Made by a program: the position numbers and the translations under genes
IMG/VR virus record: IMGVR_UViG_3300036901_000039
Coordinates: 1-42,339 of that record
Length of the DNA stretch: 42,339 bases
Strand: one strand, 5' to 3'
DNA from: a virus
The notes under the pieces: model-generated
What the model was told of the DNA's origin: nothing
The model's input: the letters and a program-made list of their open reading frames with translations, nothing else
Database searches by the model: none
In this document: positions 6,962-15,089 of the stretch, piece by piece
Position numbering within the stretch: position 1 is the first letter of the stretch
How the letters are laid out: every line of letters starts with the position of its first letter

Positions 6962-9112
6962 TTACTGTTGTTCCATCATTTCCGGTTGTTGCTGCTCTTG
7001 TTGTTGGCCTTGACCCATCTGGCCTTGTCCTTCAGCTTGATTCATCAGCTTGGATAAGAATTCATTGGCGTTAGCCTCTTCATGGGCATGATCTTTCTCT
7101 CTGTCTTCCATGTCAGCGGATTGGTAGTCGAAGGATTGGATTTCGTTTAGCTTAAGCGCAGTTTCGATTTCCCCGTACTTGCCGATGACATCAACCATTT
7201 TTTCAAGAGCTTCCATTTTAGCTTTCGTGGACAGAGCACGGTTTTTCGAAACTTCCGCCATCCTTTCTTCAAGGAGCCCAATGTTCGATTCAAAGCGCCC
7301 GTACCTTTCTTTCGCGGCCGCGATACTATTCGCTGCTTTAGCATATAGCTCCTTGAGTTTCGCCTCTTCCAAGGCATGTTGGATTGTCTGTAGTTCTTGT
7401 TGCGCAGCTTGTGCTTGCTGCTCTTGCTGCTGCAAGAATTGGATAGCTTCTGCTTTGCCAGTGATGTTCATGTGAGGAACGATCATTGAAGGCGGGAAGA
7501 CTTCTCTGCCAAATGCAGCATTGATATCCATGAGAGATTGCGCTTGCATGTTCTGTTGTGTAGGCGTCAAATCACCTTCCTCAACGATAGTTTGGAATCT
7601 ACTAAAGATCTTAGAGTAAAAATAAGGGCTTGGCTCTTCTCCGATCATTAACTGGACTTTTTGGGCATTCCAATTGTTAAGCACAATTTGTAAAAGCCTT
7701 TCCCCCAAGAACTTAAGTGATTGATCCCACTGATCGAAGTACTTTTGGAGAACCATCAAATTGGCAGCTTGCTTAATTAGCGTTGTAAGCGTGCTGGATT
7801 GCTTGTCTTGCTGAGCCGACCAATTCTCCAGGTCAACCCCTGATGTGCCAAAAATGAGGCTTCTAAGCTGGTCGGCAAGGGCAAAGTCAGATTCTGGGAC
7901 AGATGACGGAAGGATTTTCTCAACATCCATCATTTCATAGCCTTCGTTGACTATGATATCCCAGCCTTGTCCTGATTTCTTAAGGTTGTCTTCATTGGCA
8001 ACAGCGCCTACTTTTCTCTTCCAGCCTTGATTGATCGTCGCTTCAGAGATGTCGTGATTAATGATAATGCGGCGATTAAGAAGATAATTCGAATCGCGCA
8101 TAGTGCGAACAAGGCCACGACATCGTAAATCATAATAATTTATGTGAGGTTCATAGTTCCAAAACACAGGTATAAAAGGACAATCATCGAAGCCGAGAGG
8201 ATTATCACCTTGAAACATAAGTTGGTCATTGAGTACTACCGCAAGTTTCCAGCATGGCACTTCAACCGTGACCTCTTCCATGTCTGGAATAGCGTAGAGA
8301 ATCATATCTAAATTTCCGTCACCACCTGCAAAATCGAAGAATTGATTGCGTGATCTGGAATACAACCTTTTCTTTTTCCTCTTCCACTTGTACCATACAT
8401 ACGACAAAACCATGAGGTCATTGCGTGCCATGTTGTAGTTCTCTGGAAGAAAATAGAAGGATCCGTATCTCTGTGGAGATCCAGCCATTGGCGCTATGCT
8501 TTGTATTTTATCGGGGAAGCGGTTCTCGGCTTCTTTCTTTGAGATGTACTCTTGACACCACACGAATTGCGCGTCTGACATGTCAAAGTTGCGGAAATAC
8601 GGATCTACTAGAAATGAATTGTATTCCCACAGTTTCAGTTTTAATTGACCTTGTGCTGGATCATCTCCACCAAAATCAAGGTATGGCTGTAAAAGAACCA
8701 TTCCAGTAACGCAAGCTTGTTCACAAGCTCGTGAAAAGGTCTCATGCAAACCTTCTGCATTGGCCACATGCGTCATTAAACGCGTATATTGATCTGTAGT
8801 CTGCGTATCAGCGCCTTCGCATGGGATGTAGTTAAAAGACTTGCGATGCTGCCTTTGGTAGCCACTAACCATGTTTACGGGCTGTTGCAGCAAGTTGAAG
8901 TAGAATTTACCGTAACTTGATTGGTTGGTTATACCGAAGTGCCTATTAATGAAGTCTTGAGCGCCAGCGTAGAATAAGGTGTCGATGTTCGATTGGTTCC
9001 AGCGAGCTTGTTCGATTGGCTGAAACTTGCTATAGAGGTTGTCTAACCATTGTCTGACGTTCCCTTGATTGGGTTCTAAAGCGTTATTCCAAGGCGGATA
9101 ATAAAAGGACAA
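6962..9112 (-). CDS. Portal protein (podovirus-like, ~716 aa)
   Basis: The length and organisation match P22- and N4-like portals. An N-terminal region with SYGKFYFNLLQQPVNMVSGY is followed by a mixed core containing DPYFRNFDMSDAQFVWCQEY and RTMRDSNYLLNRRIIINHD, and then a long Gln/Glu-rich helical C-terminal barrel region (residues ~560-716). Portals form the dodecameric DNA channel at one capsid vertex. The only start codon after the preceding in-frame TAA is a TTG at 9110-9112 with a weak GGGTG site, which is unusual for a highly expressed structural gene. Confidence 0.85.
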   Translation of the reverse strand: MSFYYPPWNNALEPNQGNVRQWLDNLYSKFQPIEQARWNQSNIDTLFYAGAQDFINRHFGITNQSSYGKFYFNLLQQPVNMVSGYQRQHRKSFNYIPCEGADTQTTDQYTRLMTHVANAEGLHETFSRACEQACVTGMVLLQPYLDFGGDDPAQGQLKLKLWEYNSFLVDPYFRNFDMSDAQFVWCQEYISKKEAENRFPDKIQSIAPMAGSPQRYGSFYFLPENYNMARNDLMVLSYVWYKWKRKKKRLYSRSRNQFFDFAGGDGNLDMILYAIPDMEEVTVEVPCWKLAVVLNDQLMFQGDNPLGFDDCPFIPVFWNYEPHINYYDLRCRGLVRTMRDSNYLLNRRIIINHDISEATINQGWKRKVGAVANEDNLKKSGQGWDIIVNEGYEMMDVEKILPSSVPESDFALADQLRSLIFGTSGVDLENWSAQQDKQSSTLTTLIKQAANLMVLQKYFDQWDQSLKFLGERLLQIVLNNWNAQKVQLMIGEEPSPYFYSKIFSRFQTIVEEGDLTPTQQNMQAQSLMDINAAFGREVFPPSMIVPHMNITGKAEAIQFLQQQEQQAQAAQQELQTIQHALEEAKLKELYAKAANSIAAAKERYGRFESNIGLLEERMAEVSKNRALSTKAKMEALEKMVDVIGKYGEIETALKLNEIQSFDYQSADMEDREKDHAHEEANANEFLSKLMNQAEGQGQMGQGQQQEQQQPEMMEQQ

Positions 9113-9204
9113 AGCGCACCCAATTTAGTGATAATTCGAGTTAAGGCAAATGTATCATTAAATATTTTATTTACGCTACCTAGGTATTCCCCCTAACTTT
9201 TCTC

Positions 9205-9233
9205 TTGTTGATATGTTTAGATTGTGATAAGAT
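9205..9233 (+). promoter_or_regulatory. Sigma70-like promoter for the HTH/ParB-like operon
   Basis: A TTGTTG -35 box is separated by 17 bp from a TAAGAT -10 box, just upstream of the plus operon that begins at 9257. The same TAAGAT -10 appears in the promoter at 32752-32780. Confidence 0.6.
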
Positions 9234-9256
9234 TTCGATCATTGTATTAGATAAGG

Positions 9257-9742
9257 ATGTTTAAAGTAATGTACTTAAGGAAGCAGAAATATTTAACTCT
9301 ATATGAAAGAATTTTTATTGAAGACCACCTTCGTAAAGGACTTAGAGCTTTTTCTATCGCAAAATTACTTGACCGTCCTGCCCTTACTGTTTACAGAGAT
9401 ATAAAACTAAATTCTGTAAACGGCGTCTATAATGGACTGATTGCTCACGAAACAGCTCTAGCCCGTAAGAAAAAAAGCAGCGATGCAAGGAGAACCAAAT
9501 TTTCAGAATCAGATATTCAATACATGAGAGATAAACTTAAAGAGGGGGCAACTCTTGGTTACTTATGTTCAGAATTTAAAATTTCCACGAAAACACTTTC
9601 AAAGTTACTCAATCTGGAAAAGTTAAAACCGGGGCCAAAGCCAGACACACTTGGAATTACTGACCGCCTTTGTGCCCTAGAAGATCAAATGAAGTTATTA
9701 TTTGAAATCATCAAGGAACTTCGGAATGCGACCATCCATTAG
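9257..9742 (+). CDS. Double helix-turn-helix protein, first copy
   Basis: This 161-residue protein has two helix-turn-helix regions. The first, residues ~14-50 (LTLYERIFIEDHLRKGLRAF then IAKLLDRPALTVYRDIK), resembles the HTH_38 domain at the N-terminus of IS30-type transposases. The second is at ~83-118 (SDIQYMRDKLKEGATLGYLC). The C-terminus is LCALEDQMKLLFEIIKEL. It is a tandem paralogue of the next gene but lacks the transposase catalytic domain, so it is probably a DNA-binding regulator. ATG 9269 is an alternative start. Confidence 0.75.
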   Translation: MFKVMYLRKQKYLTLYERIFIEDHLRKGLRAFSIAKLLDRPALTVYRDIKLNSVNGVYNGLIAHETALARKKKSSDARRTKFSESDIQYMRDKLKEGATLGYLCSEFKISTKTLSKLLNLEKLKPGPKPDTLGITDRLCALEDQMKLLFEIIKELRNATIH

Positions 9743-10196
9743 ATTCACATTTGAAGAGCGTAAAAAAATTGAGGGATGGGTCATAGAGGGGAGAACCTGG
9801 GCCTTCATGGGGGATCAATTAAATAGGCACAAGAAAAGCGTTTACAATGAAGTTAAGACTCGCTCCCAAAATGGAATTTACTTAGCTGAAGTTGCACAAC
9901 AAATGGTTGCGGACGCGCAAGCATCTAGAATAAGAAAACTGCAAAAAAAGTTTAATAAAGATGAAGTTGACTACATTCTATCAAGAAGGAGAGAGGGAAT
10001 AGGATCTCGGATAATAGCAAGTGAAATTAATACTTCCGATAAATCAGTTTTACGCATCATCAAGAAATTTGGGGAAAACGAAATAGGTACCATTCCAGTA
10101 ATTGCGTTGCCCGAAAGAGTCGGGGCGTTAGAGCAGCAAGTTACATTATTATTTGAAATCATCAAGGAGATGAAATATGCAAGTCAAAAAAACTAG
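9726..10196 (+). CDS. Double helix-turn-helix protein, second copy
   Basis: The protein has 156 residues starting MRPSIRFTFEERKK. AAGGA lies eight bases upstream, inside the end of the first copy. The same architecture is present: an IS30-like HTH (FTFEERKKIEGWVIEGRTWA), a second HTH (DEVDYILSRRREGIGSRIIA) and the same C-terminal LLFEIIKE helix. The 3' end repeats the DNA of the first copy's 3' end, including the ribosome binding site. It probably pairs with its paralogue as a dimer or acts on a related site. Confidence 0.75.
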   Translation: MRPSIRFTFEERKKIEGWVIEGRTWAFMGDQLNRHKKSVYNEVKTRSQNGIYLAEVAQQMVADAQASRIRKLQKKFNKDEVDYILSRRREGIGSRIIASEINTSDKSVLRIIKKFGENEIGTIPVIALPERVGALEQQVTLLFEIIKEMKYASQKN

Positions 10197-10905
10197 TGAT
10201 TATACAATATTCAAAAAGCTGCCTGGCAATAGGGAGATAGAGCCTGGTAATCTCAAGAAGATCACCGCCTCTCTAAAAATGAATAACATGCTTGAGCTTA
10301 ATCCTATATTGGTAGACAGCGAAATGCGCGTTATGAACGGGCAGCATCGCCTAGAGGCCGCTAAGAATCTCGGCATCGAGGTTTACTACAAGGTGGATGA
10401 AAATATCAAGTCCTCCGATCTTCTTTTATTGCAGACGCAAAAGTCATGGACACTTGAGGACTTCGTTAGGTATCACGCCGCACAAGGCATTAATGCCTAT
10501 GTGGATATTGTAAAGTTATCCGAGAAATACTCAATTAGCATAACTGAGGCTATCCAGTACCTTGGCATTGGTAGAGGAGGCAAAGGTTATATCGCCCTAA
10601 AAGAAGGAAAAACTACTGAGAACATTAAAGAGAAAGAAAACGACCTTAAGGATAAGATATTTAAAATCGAACAAATTAGACGCTTGATTGAAGAAAAGAC
10701 AATCGGAGAAAAAAAGTACTTAATTTCTAGGTATTTTACGAGATCCTTACTAGCTCTTATAGATAACTCATCTTTTGACTTTGATGTCTTTATCCAAAAG
10801 CTTAATTTAGGGCTTGGCAAGGTTCACCATTGCACTACAGTCGATCAATATTACGACATGTTCAAGGCCATTTATAACGTAAGAAATCAAGATCCTATAG
10901 ACTGA
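10177..10905 (+). CDS. ParB/sulfiredoxin-like nuclease-domain protein
   Basis: The protein has 242 residues. Residues ~15-70 form the ParB N-terminal fold, with LKMNNMLELNPILVDSEMRV then MNGQHRLEAAKNLGIEVYYK; the NGQHR box is the family signature. A helical middle (VDIVKLSEKYSISITEAIQY) resembles the ParB HTH region, and a charged C-terminal half follows. Phage proteins of this type act in partition, transcription or DNA nicking. Its start lies inside the second HTH gene, so the three genes are coupled. The role here is not determined. Confidence 0.75.
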   Translation: MQVKKTSDYTIFKKLPGNREIEPGNLKKITASLKMNNMLELNPILVDSEMRVMNGQHRLEAAKNLGIEVYYKVDENIKSSDLLLLQTQKSWTLEDFVRYHAAQGINAYVDIVKLSEKYSISITEAIQYLGIGRGGKGYIALKEGKTTENIKEKENDLKDKIFKIEQIRRLIEEKTIGEKKYLISRYFTRSLLALIDNSSFDFDVFIQKLNLGLGKVHHCTTVDQYYDMFKAIYNVRNQDPID

Positions 10906-10918
10906 TACTATCGGTGTT

Positions 10919-10948
10919 GGGGGATGGGCTGATTGCATCCCCCATTTT
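10919..10948 (+). terminator. Rho-independent terminator of the HTH/ParB-like operon
   Basis: The stem GGGGGATG pairs with CATCCCCC (10919-10926 with 10936-10943) around a 9-nt loop and is followed by ATTTT. It lies 14 nt after the ParB-like stop codon. Confidence 0.75.
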
Positions 10949-10954
10949 AATGCA

Positions 10955-11191
10955 TTATTTGCAACCCAGTTCCTCAGCCAACGCGTCTCTACACATAGCC
11001 AATAACCCGTCTTTAAACTCTTCTAAGGCTTCTTTGGGGCTAGGCTGGGAAATCGTCATAGACGCTACCACTCTGCATAAAACAGAAGCGGAAATCATAG
11101 GGTCGTAGTATTGTATCAACTGGATAATCTTGGTATACAACTCAAGAAACTCAGGGGTGGGGCCGCTTTTTTCAGGGATCATAATTGTCAT
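10955..11191 (-). CDS. Small helical protein, family A member
   Basis: The protein has 78 residues. After a short leader, residues ~14-75 are almost entirely helical: FLELYTKIIQLIQYYDPMIS, then a hydrophobic helix, then PKEALEEFKDGLLAMCRDAL. The layout (helix, turn with Pro, hydrophobic helix, D/E-x-F-K helix ending in Cys) is shared with proteins at 20329-20571, 20558-20785 and 20772-20999. Last gene of the packaging operon, it overlaps the gene before it by 20 nt. The function is unknown. Confidence 0.65.
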   Translation of the reverse strand: MTIMIPEKSGPTPEFLELYTKIIQLIQYYDPMISASVLCRVVASMTISQPSPKEALEEFKDGLLAMCRDALAEELGCK

Positions 11192-11354
11192 GCTCGCTTG
11201 ATAGTCTTCTTAACTCTTCCTTTAGTGATTGTATTTCTCTGCACATTTCTAGTAAAGCTCGAGAAATATTAAAGTCGAGGTCGGCATTACGCCCCGAGTG
11301 ATCCTCGAATGTACTTATGAGATTTTTGATGTCATATTTATGCTGGGTCTTCAA
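11172..11354 (-). CDS. Small coiled-coil protein
   Basis: This 60-residue protein begins MKTQHKYDIKNLISTFEDHS and ends in a predicted coiled coil (EMCREIQSLKEELRRLSSEH). It overlaps the genes on both sides (17 and 20 nt), so translation is probably coupled. The function is unknown. Confidence 0.6.
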   Translation of the reverse strand: MKTQHKYDIKNLISTFEDHSGRNADLDFNISRALLEMCREIQSLKEELRRLSSEHDNYDP

Positions 11355-12021
11355 AAATCACCCTAATCGGCTTGTTTACTGGTTTATAATTCACATTCAT
11401 AAGTGAAGCATTGACAGCGATCATTTTCTTAAGTTCTCCGCCCTTCAATGTAAAATACCGAGTTTCCTCTATTCCATATCCCTCATGAATATGCCCAAAT
11501 ACATGCAACCTAGGTTTTACTCGCGTCAACTCAAGTAAAAGCGCATCGCTTCCTGCATGTGTTCCACATTTAGTTAAATCCTTGCAACAAAAAGGAGGAG
11601 AATGCGTAACAAGGATGTCTGTATCAGAGGGAATCAGCGCCCATTTCTCAGCTAATTCTTTCTCAGTATTCTTAGTAAAGGCCATGCAATGCCGGTTCAT
11701 CCCTTCACAATACAGCGCCCAAGGAGATCCCCATATTTTGAGTCCCTCAAACTCTGTGCCTGAGTCGCAGAGATATTGACATTCACTCCCCAAATACTGC
11801 TGGAATACATCCTCGATTAAATCCGTATCTTGAATGAGAGGGTCATGGTTGCCAGCGATAAAGATCTTGTTTCGGTACGGCTGTTCCCACAGCCAATGAG
11901 CAAAATTCACATACTCTTGATAGGTGTGCCTTTTAGTCAAATCCCCAGCCACAATCAGTAGATCACCGCCCTCTAGTTCTGGGTAGAGGCCATGAAGATC
12001 TGAGATACAGTCAATTATCAT
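11338..12021 (-). CDS. Calcineurin-like metallophosphoesterase
   Basis: The protein has 227 residues. The metal-binding motifs are in family order: D8-x-H10 (SDLHG), G26-D27 (VAGDL), GNHD at residues 57-60, a THSPP motif in the middle and GHIH near residue 175. All ligands for a two-metal centre are present, so it should be an active phosphatase or phosphodiesterase acting on nucleic acid, nucleotide or protein. Comparable genes occur in many phages as accessory functions. It lies in the packaging operon and its substrate is unknown. Confidence 0.85.
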   Translation of the reverse strand: MIIDCISDLHGLYPELEGGDLLIVAGDLTKRHTYQEYVNFAHWLWEQPYRNKIFIAGNHDPLIQDTDLIEDVFQQYLGSECQYLCDSGTEFEGLKIWGSPWALYCEGMNRHCMAFTKNTEKELAEKWALIPSDTDILVTHSPPFCCKDLTKCGTHAGSDALLLELTRVKPRLHVFGHIHEGYGIEETRYFTLKGGELKKMIAVNASLMNVNYKPVNKPIRVIFEDPA

Positions 12022-12023
12022 TA

Positions 12024-12185
12024 TTATCTCTTGGGGGGAGTTGATTTTTTGTCTTTGTATAGGAAATCATTCATTTCATTAACCCATATTTTTTCACAAT
12101 CTCGCATACCCTGGTAGTAACCCAATAAATTAGCTAGAATTACAACCATAAAGCCTACACAGGCAGCAACGATTATCTCGGTCAT
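12024..12185 (-). CDS. Tiny membrane protein
   Basis: This 53-residue protein begins MTEIIVAACVGFMVVILANL, a single transmembrane helix, followed by a short charged tail ending TPPKR. Its ATG overlaps the TGA of the upstream gene (ATGA) and it ends two bases before the metallophosphoesterase ATG, so it is part of the operon. Size and topology would suit a holin-like or membrane-anchoring role, but there is no direct evidence. Confidence 0.65.
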   Translation of the reverse strand: MTEIIVAACVGFMVVILANLLGYYQGMRDCEKIWVNEMNDFLYKDKKSTPPKR

Positions 12186-12583
12186 GAGTCAAAAGCCATT
12201 ACGATTCTAATGTTTCGCTCATCTTCATCAGAAAAAGTACCTGTGAATGAAACTGCCCTGGGCAATACATAAGCGCAAAAGATGTAGAAATAGCAATCGT
12301 CGAGCTTGGCTTTCTTCCAAGGAGCACGTAAAAGCTCATCTAGATAGGCATATGTGCAGCTATGAACGTCATTACACCATTTTTCTTTATCAATTGAGGA
12401 ATCAACAGGGATCCCCCTGCCTTCAAAGTGGCACTCGTCACCGATACCGCCTCTTACACCAGCTAGGAAAGAAAAAACATCATAGTTCCTATCGGTAGGC
12501 AGTAGGCACTCTAAAATGTCTAGCTCTTGCCACTTACCCTTAGCGGTTTTCATTTCAATATGCAATTGAATGTCGCAACCCAT
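12182..12583 (-). CDS. Conserved hypothetical protein (MGCDI-type)
   Basis: The protein has 133 residues starting MGCDIQLHIEMKTAKGKWQE. A GKW segment, NYDVFSFLAGVRG and GRGIPVD follow. I recognise this start-plus-NYDxFxxLAGVRG arrangement as a widespread phage and bacterial hypothetical family without known activity. Several Cys residues (C50, C67, C74 approximately) may be structural. It lies between two tiny membrane-protein genes and shares ATGA overlap with the downstream one. Confidence 0.7.
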   Translation of the reverse strand: MGCDIQLHIEMKTAKGKWQELDILECLLPTDRNYDVFSFLAGVRGGIGDECHFEGRGIPVDSSIDKEKWCNDVHSCTYAYLDELLRAPWKKAKLDDCYFYIFCAYVLPRAVSFTGTFSDEDERNIRIVMAFDS

Positions 12584-12602
12584 TATTTAGTCTCCACACT
12601 AT

Positions 12603-12782
12603 TCATCTTAAACACATTTCTTTAATGCTATCCATCAAACCAGTATACACAATCAGCCAATAAATAGCATAGAAACCGCCACAAAAAAAGTGAAACATCG
12701 CCCATAAAATAGACTTGTTGACCGTCCATGAGAGAACAACGGACAAGACACCCCAAAATACATTAGTTACTTGTACCCTCAT
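12603..12782 (-). CDS. Tiny membrane protein with two hydrophobic segments
   Basis: The protein has 59 residues. Hydrophobic stretches at residues ~5-20 (VTNVFWGVLSVVLSW) and ~25-48 (ILWAMFHFFCGGFYAIYWLI) predict two transmembrane helices. Its ATG overlaps the TGA of the GroES-like gene. The topology is compatible with a small holin, but no lysis gene is next to it, so the function is open. Confidence 0.6.
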   Translation of the reverse strand: MRVQVTNVFWGVLSVVLSWTVNKSILWAMFHFFCGGFYAIYWLIVYTGLMDSIKEMCLR

Positions 12783-13042
12783 TTATCTTTCCATGCCGCT
12801 AATACTTGATCCTCTGTTATCGAAAGATACTCGCTGCCGTCTATTTTAACCTCACGGCCTGTCCCTGGGTATAGATAGACGATATCTAGATAATCGACAT
12901 TGTGATCAACCTCGCTGCCCACTGCAATAACCCTAGCGGTTATCAGTTCTTTACCAGTTGGCACAATAAGTAACAGAGAGGCTTTCGGTGTTTCTAGATT
13001 GACCACTTCAACTATAATTCTTTTGCCCAACGCTTTAATCAT
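12779..13042 (-). CDS. GroES-like co-chaperonin
   Basis: The protein is 87 residues, close to the bacterial length of about 95. It begins IKALGKRIIVEVVNLET, continues through a Leu/Ile/Val-rich stretch at the mobile-loop position (SLLLIVPTGKE), then ARVIAVGSEV, and ends with DGSEYLSITEDQVLAAW, matching the GroES barrel pattern. The GroEL-binding tripeptide is plausibly within LLLIV. No GroEL occurs in the window, so it would work with host GroEL, as T4 gp31 does in capsid folding. It lies directly downstream of TerL in the packaging operon. Confidence 0.8.
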   Translation of the reverse strand: MIKALGKRIIVEVVNLETPKASLLLIVPTGKELITARVIAVGSEVDHNVDYLDIVYLYPGTGREVKIDGSEYLSITEDQVLAAWKDK

Positions 13043-13229
13043 TTATTACCTCACTTGGTTTACTTGGCCGCTTCCAACACTCGAAATAGCATTCGATCTT
13101 TTCAGGGGTATTGTCGCCGTCTTTACAACATTTATTCTCACTCCACTCATCGCAAGGGACGCAGTATTTAGAATCCCACTTATCGGAGTAATCCAGTCTT
13201 GAAGAGCATTTAATGCATGTCCAGCTCAC
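13035..13229 (-). CDS. Cysteine-rich zinc-binding small protein
   Basis: The 64-residue protein starts MSWTCIKCSSRLDYSDKWDS and has CxxC pairs at residues 5-8 and 23-26, plus CCKDG and two later Cys. It is probably a zinc ribbon. It lies between TerL and the GroES-like gene and overlaps the latter by 8 nt. The function is unknown. Confidence 0.6.
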   Translation of the reverse strand: MSWTCIKCSSRLDYSDKWDSKYCVPCDEWSENKCCKDGDNTPEKIECYFECWKRPSKPSEVIND

Positions 13230-13249
13230 CTATTGCCCCACTCTTTACC

Positions 13250-14575
13250 TTATCTAAATCCGTAGTCATTGGGATGTCTCCAATTAGGATCATTTGGTTT
13301 AAGAGCACCTAGCGTCTTAGCGTCAAAATCAAATCGCTGCGGCCTATGTGTATTGACGGCGTATCGAAGAGCGTCAACTGAGTGATCATTTGCCTTCAAA
13401 GGCTCGTCTTCGCCTTTCTCTACACATTTTGGATGCCAGACATAGCCTTGTATTTCTCTTATCAAATTGGTGCATTCAGAGCATATAAATAGCTGCCCGT
13501 CTTTTAGAAGGGATATTGTCTTAACGATACCGTCATTCACTTCGTTATCTGCGTTAACAGGATGCATACCAAGACGCTGCAAATCAATACGGAAAGAAGC
13601 TGCGCTAGGATCTAGATAGATAGATTTAACGCTATACGGTTCAATAAAAGCCCGCAGGTCATTAGCAAACTCCGAGCTGGACTTTTGATATCCTTTCTTC
13701 TTGTAATCCCAATAATACTCTTTCTCTACCCACATCATTGGCTTTTCTTGCGTATACTTCCCACAACAAACCCCAATGAGAAGAGCACAGAACGCATTAT
13801 TTGTTCCATAGTCAACCCCAACGATCCAATAATCTGCGGCTCTTGGTGGCTTGCTAACAACGTGGATATCAGTGTCAAAGAAATCAAATATCGCGCCTTC
13901 TGCAAGTGTCCATTCCCCTAAATAGTTTCTCTTATAGAATACGCCAGACAAGCTATTGCGTATTCGTTCCTTGTAGGATTCCTCAACGTATGGGTTATCC
14001 TCAAGCTTAAACTGCATTTCGTAGTAGTTAGGATCGCCGTCTCTTGCTTTATCTATCCACTGTTTGAGTATATGTGTAGGATACGAGGGATTCATTGTGC
14101 CGAACATGAGCGAATGAGGATTAGAGATACGAGTAGAGAGCATTTCAATAATGACGGGTGGAAATAAAGTCATTTCGTCGGCATATACGATAGACATCGT
14201 TTTGCCCTGTATCGCGCCGACTGCGCCACTGTCTTTAGCTCCGACTGTGCTAATGCGCTTTAATCGCCCTTGCGAGTCTACAAACGTGAGTTCGCGCGAG
14301 CCGGACATCCATTTACAAAATGGCCTAAATATAGCTAGCGGATCAGCTTGACCTATGGGCTTTGGCTCTGTTATGAGGCGAATGACGTTGTCGTAAATAG
14401 TGCTAGATGTATGGCCTATAAACCATATCTGGCTATCGGGGCAGTCATTTACCGCTTGCATTACACGGAACGTATTTGCTATAGTTTTGCCTGATCGCAC
14501 CGAGCCGTGCGCTAGGTTAATCTTTGCGGTAGACTCCATTATGTACTTGACTTGCTTAGGTGCTAGTGTTTGCAT
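13250..14575 (-). CDS. terL: Terminase large subunit
   Basis: The protein has 441 residues. The N-terminal ATPase has Walker A GSVRSGKT at residues 24-31 and a Walker B-type MSIVYADEMT near ~130, followed by a FGTMNPSYP coupling motif. The C-terminal RNase H-like nuclease has its acidic residues in WIVGVDYGTNNAF, IYLDPSAASFRID and NDHSVDALRY. This is the PBSX/Terminase_3 type. It translocates and cuts concatemeric DNA at the portal. AGGAT before the ATG is the ribosome binding site, and the divergent plus cassette starts only 20 bp away. Confidence 0.92.
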   Translation of the reverse strand: MQTLAPKQVKYIMESTAKINLAHGSVRSGKTIANTFRVMQAVNDCPDSQIWFIGHTSSTIYDNVIRLITEPKPIGQADPLAIFRPFCKWMSGSRELTFVDSQGRLKRISTVGAKDSGAVGAIQGKTMSIVYADEMTLFPPVIIEMLSTRISNPHSLMFGTMNPSYPTHILKQWIDKARDGDPNYYEMQFKLEDNPYVEESYKERIRNSLSGVFYKRNYLGEWTLAEGAIFDFFDTDIHVVSKPPRAADYWIVGVDYGTNNAFCALLIGVCCGKYTQEKPMMWVEKEYYWDYKKKGYQKSSSEFANDLRAFIEPYSVKSIYLDPSAASFRIDLQRLGMHPVNADNEVNDGIVKTISLLKDGQLFICSECTNLIREIQGYVWHPKCVEKGEDEPLKANDHSVDALRYAVNTHRPQRFDFDAKTLGALKPNDPNWRHPNDYGFR

Positions 14576-14595
14576 TATCCTATTACGGAAAAATC

Positions 14596-14841
14596 ATGAT
14601 TGAAGATAGAAAAGTCGATTGTATGACCGAAAATGAGACCCATACAATAAGTAATGGCAACGACGATGATAGCCCACACCAAGACAATAAAAAGATCACT
14701 CGAGACGAGCTTATTGACCAGCTGCAAGCACAAGTCGATCATTTTGAGAAGTTGCCTGATCATGTAAGGTTCTCTCCTGTTCTACATGCTGATCTATACT
14801 ATTTTATGCTTATTATACTCAATATTTTAAAGAGAGAGTGA
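14596..14841 (+). CDS. Small helical protein, first of a three-gene cassette
   Basis: The protein has 81 residues from MIEDRKVDCMTENE, with ACGGA upstream. A polar Asn/Asp-rich leader precedes a helical core ELIDQLQAQVDHFEKLPDHV and a hydrophobic helix DLYYFMLIILNILKRE. The core aligns loosely with the next two genes (V/A-D-x-hydrophobic repeat, then LP, then hydrophobic helix), but the final third is missing, so it looks like a shortened paralogue. It lies on the opposite strand between TerS and TerL. The function is unknown. Confidence 0.55.
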   Translation: MIEDRKVDCMTENETHTISNGNDDDSPHQDNKKITRDELIDQLQAQVDHFEKLPDHVRFSPVLHADLYYFMLIILNILKRE

Positions 14842-15089
14842 TGGACATTAGCGACGACTATCATATTCCCCCCGATATTATGGCCATACTCCATGAAGAA
14901 GCCGATCAGATAAAAACACAACTCGAAACGCTTCCTGAAAAAGACGCTTTAGCGGTACTTTTGATCGTACTTTCAAATTATATGTATTATAATTGCAGGG
15001 AGCCTGGGCGTATGATGATACTCGATATCATGTATAACTCTTGCAAAGCCTCATTTGCAGATTGGGATAGGGAGAAAAAGGATGGCTGA
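14841..15089 (+). CDS. Small helical protein, second of the cassette
   Basis: The protein has 82 residues starting MDISDDYHIPPD. AGAGAG lies upstream and the ATG overlaps the previous TGA. The core is EEADQIKTQLETLPEKDALA, then LLIVLSNYMYYNCREPGR, then MMILDIMYNSCKASF. The second helix SNYMYYN and the terminal Cys-x-x-SF are shared with the next gene (SKYLYNF and CRGSF), which marks them as paralogues. The function is unknown. Confidence 0.6.
   Translation: MDISDDYHIPPDIMAILHEEADQIKTQLETLPEKDALAVLLIVLSNYMYYNCREPGRMMILDIMYNSCKASFADWDREKKDG

Noticed and set aside
10914-11108. A 64-codon plus ORF starting in the terminator region
   Set aside because: It starts next to a terminator hairpin and is antisense to the 10955-11191 gene, which shares a family pattern with other genes.
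14575-14763. A 62-codon minus ORF with a transmembrane-like segment upstream of TerL
   Set aside because: It is antisense to a coupled plus gene with relatives next to it and has no good ribosome binding site; the hydrophobic stretch probably comes from the antisense of a polar, Asn/Asp-rich region.
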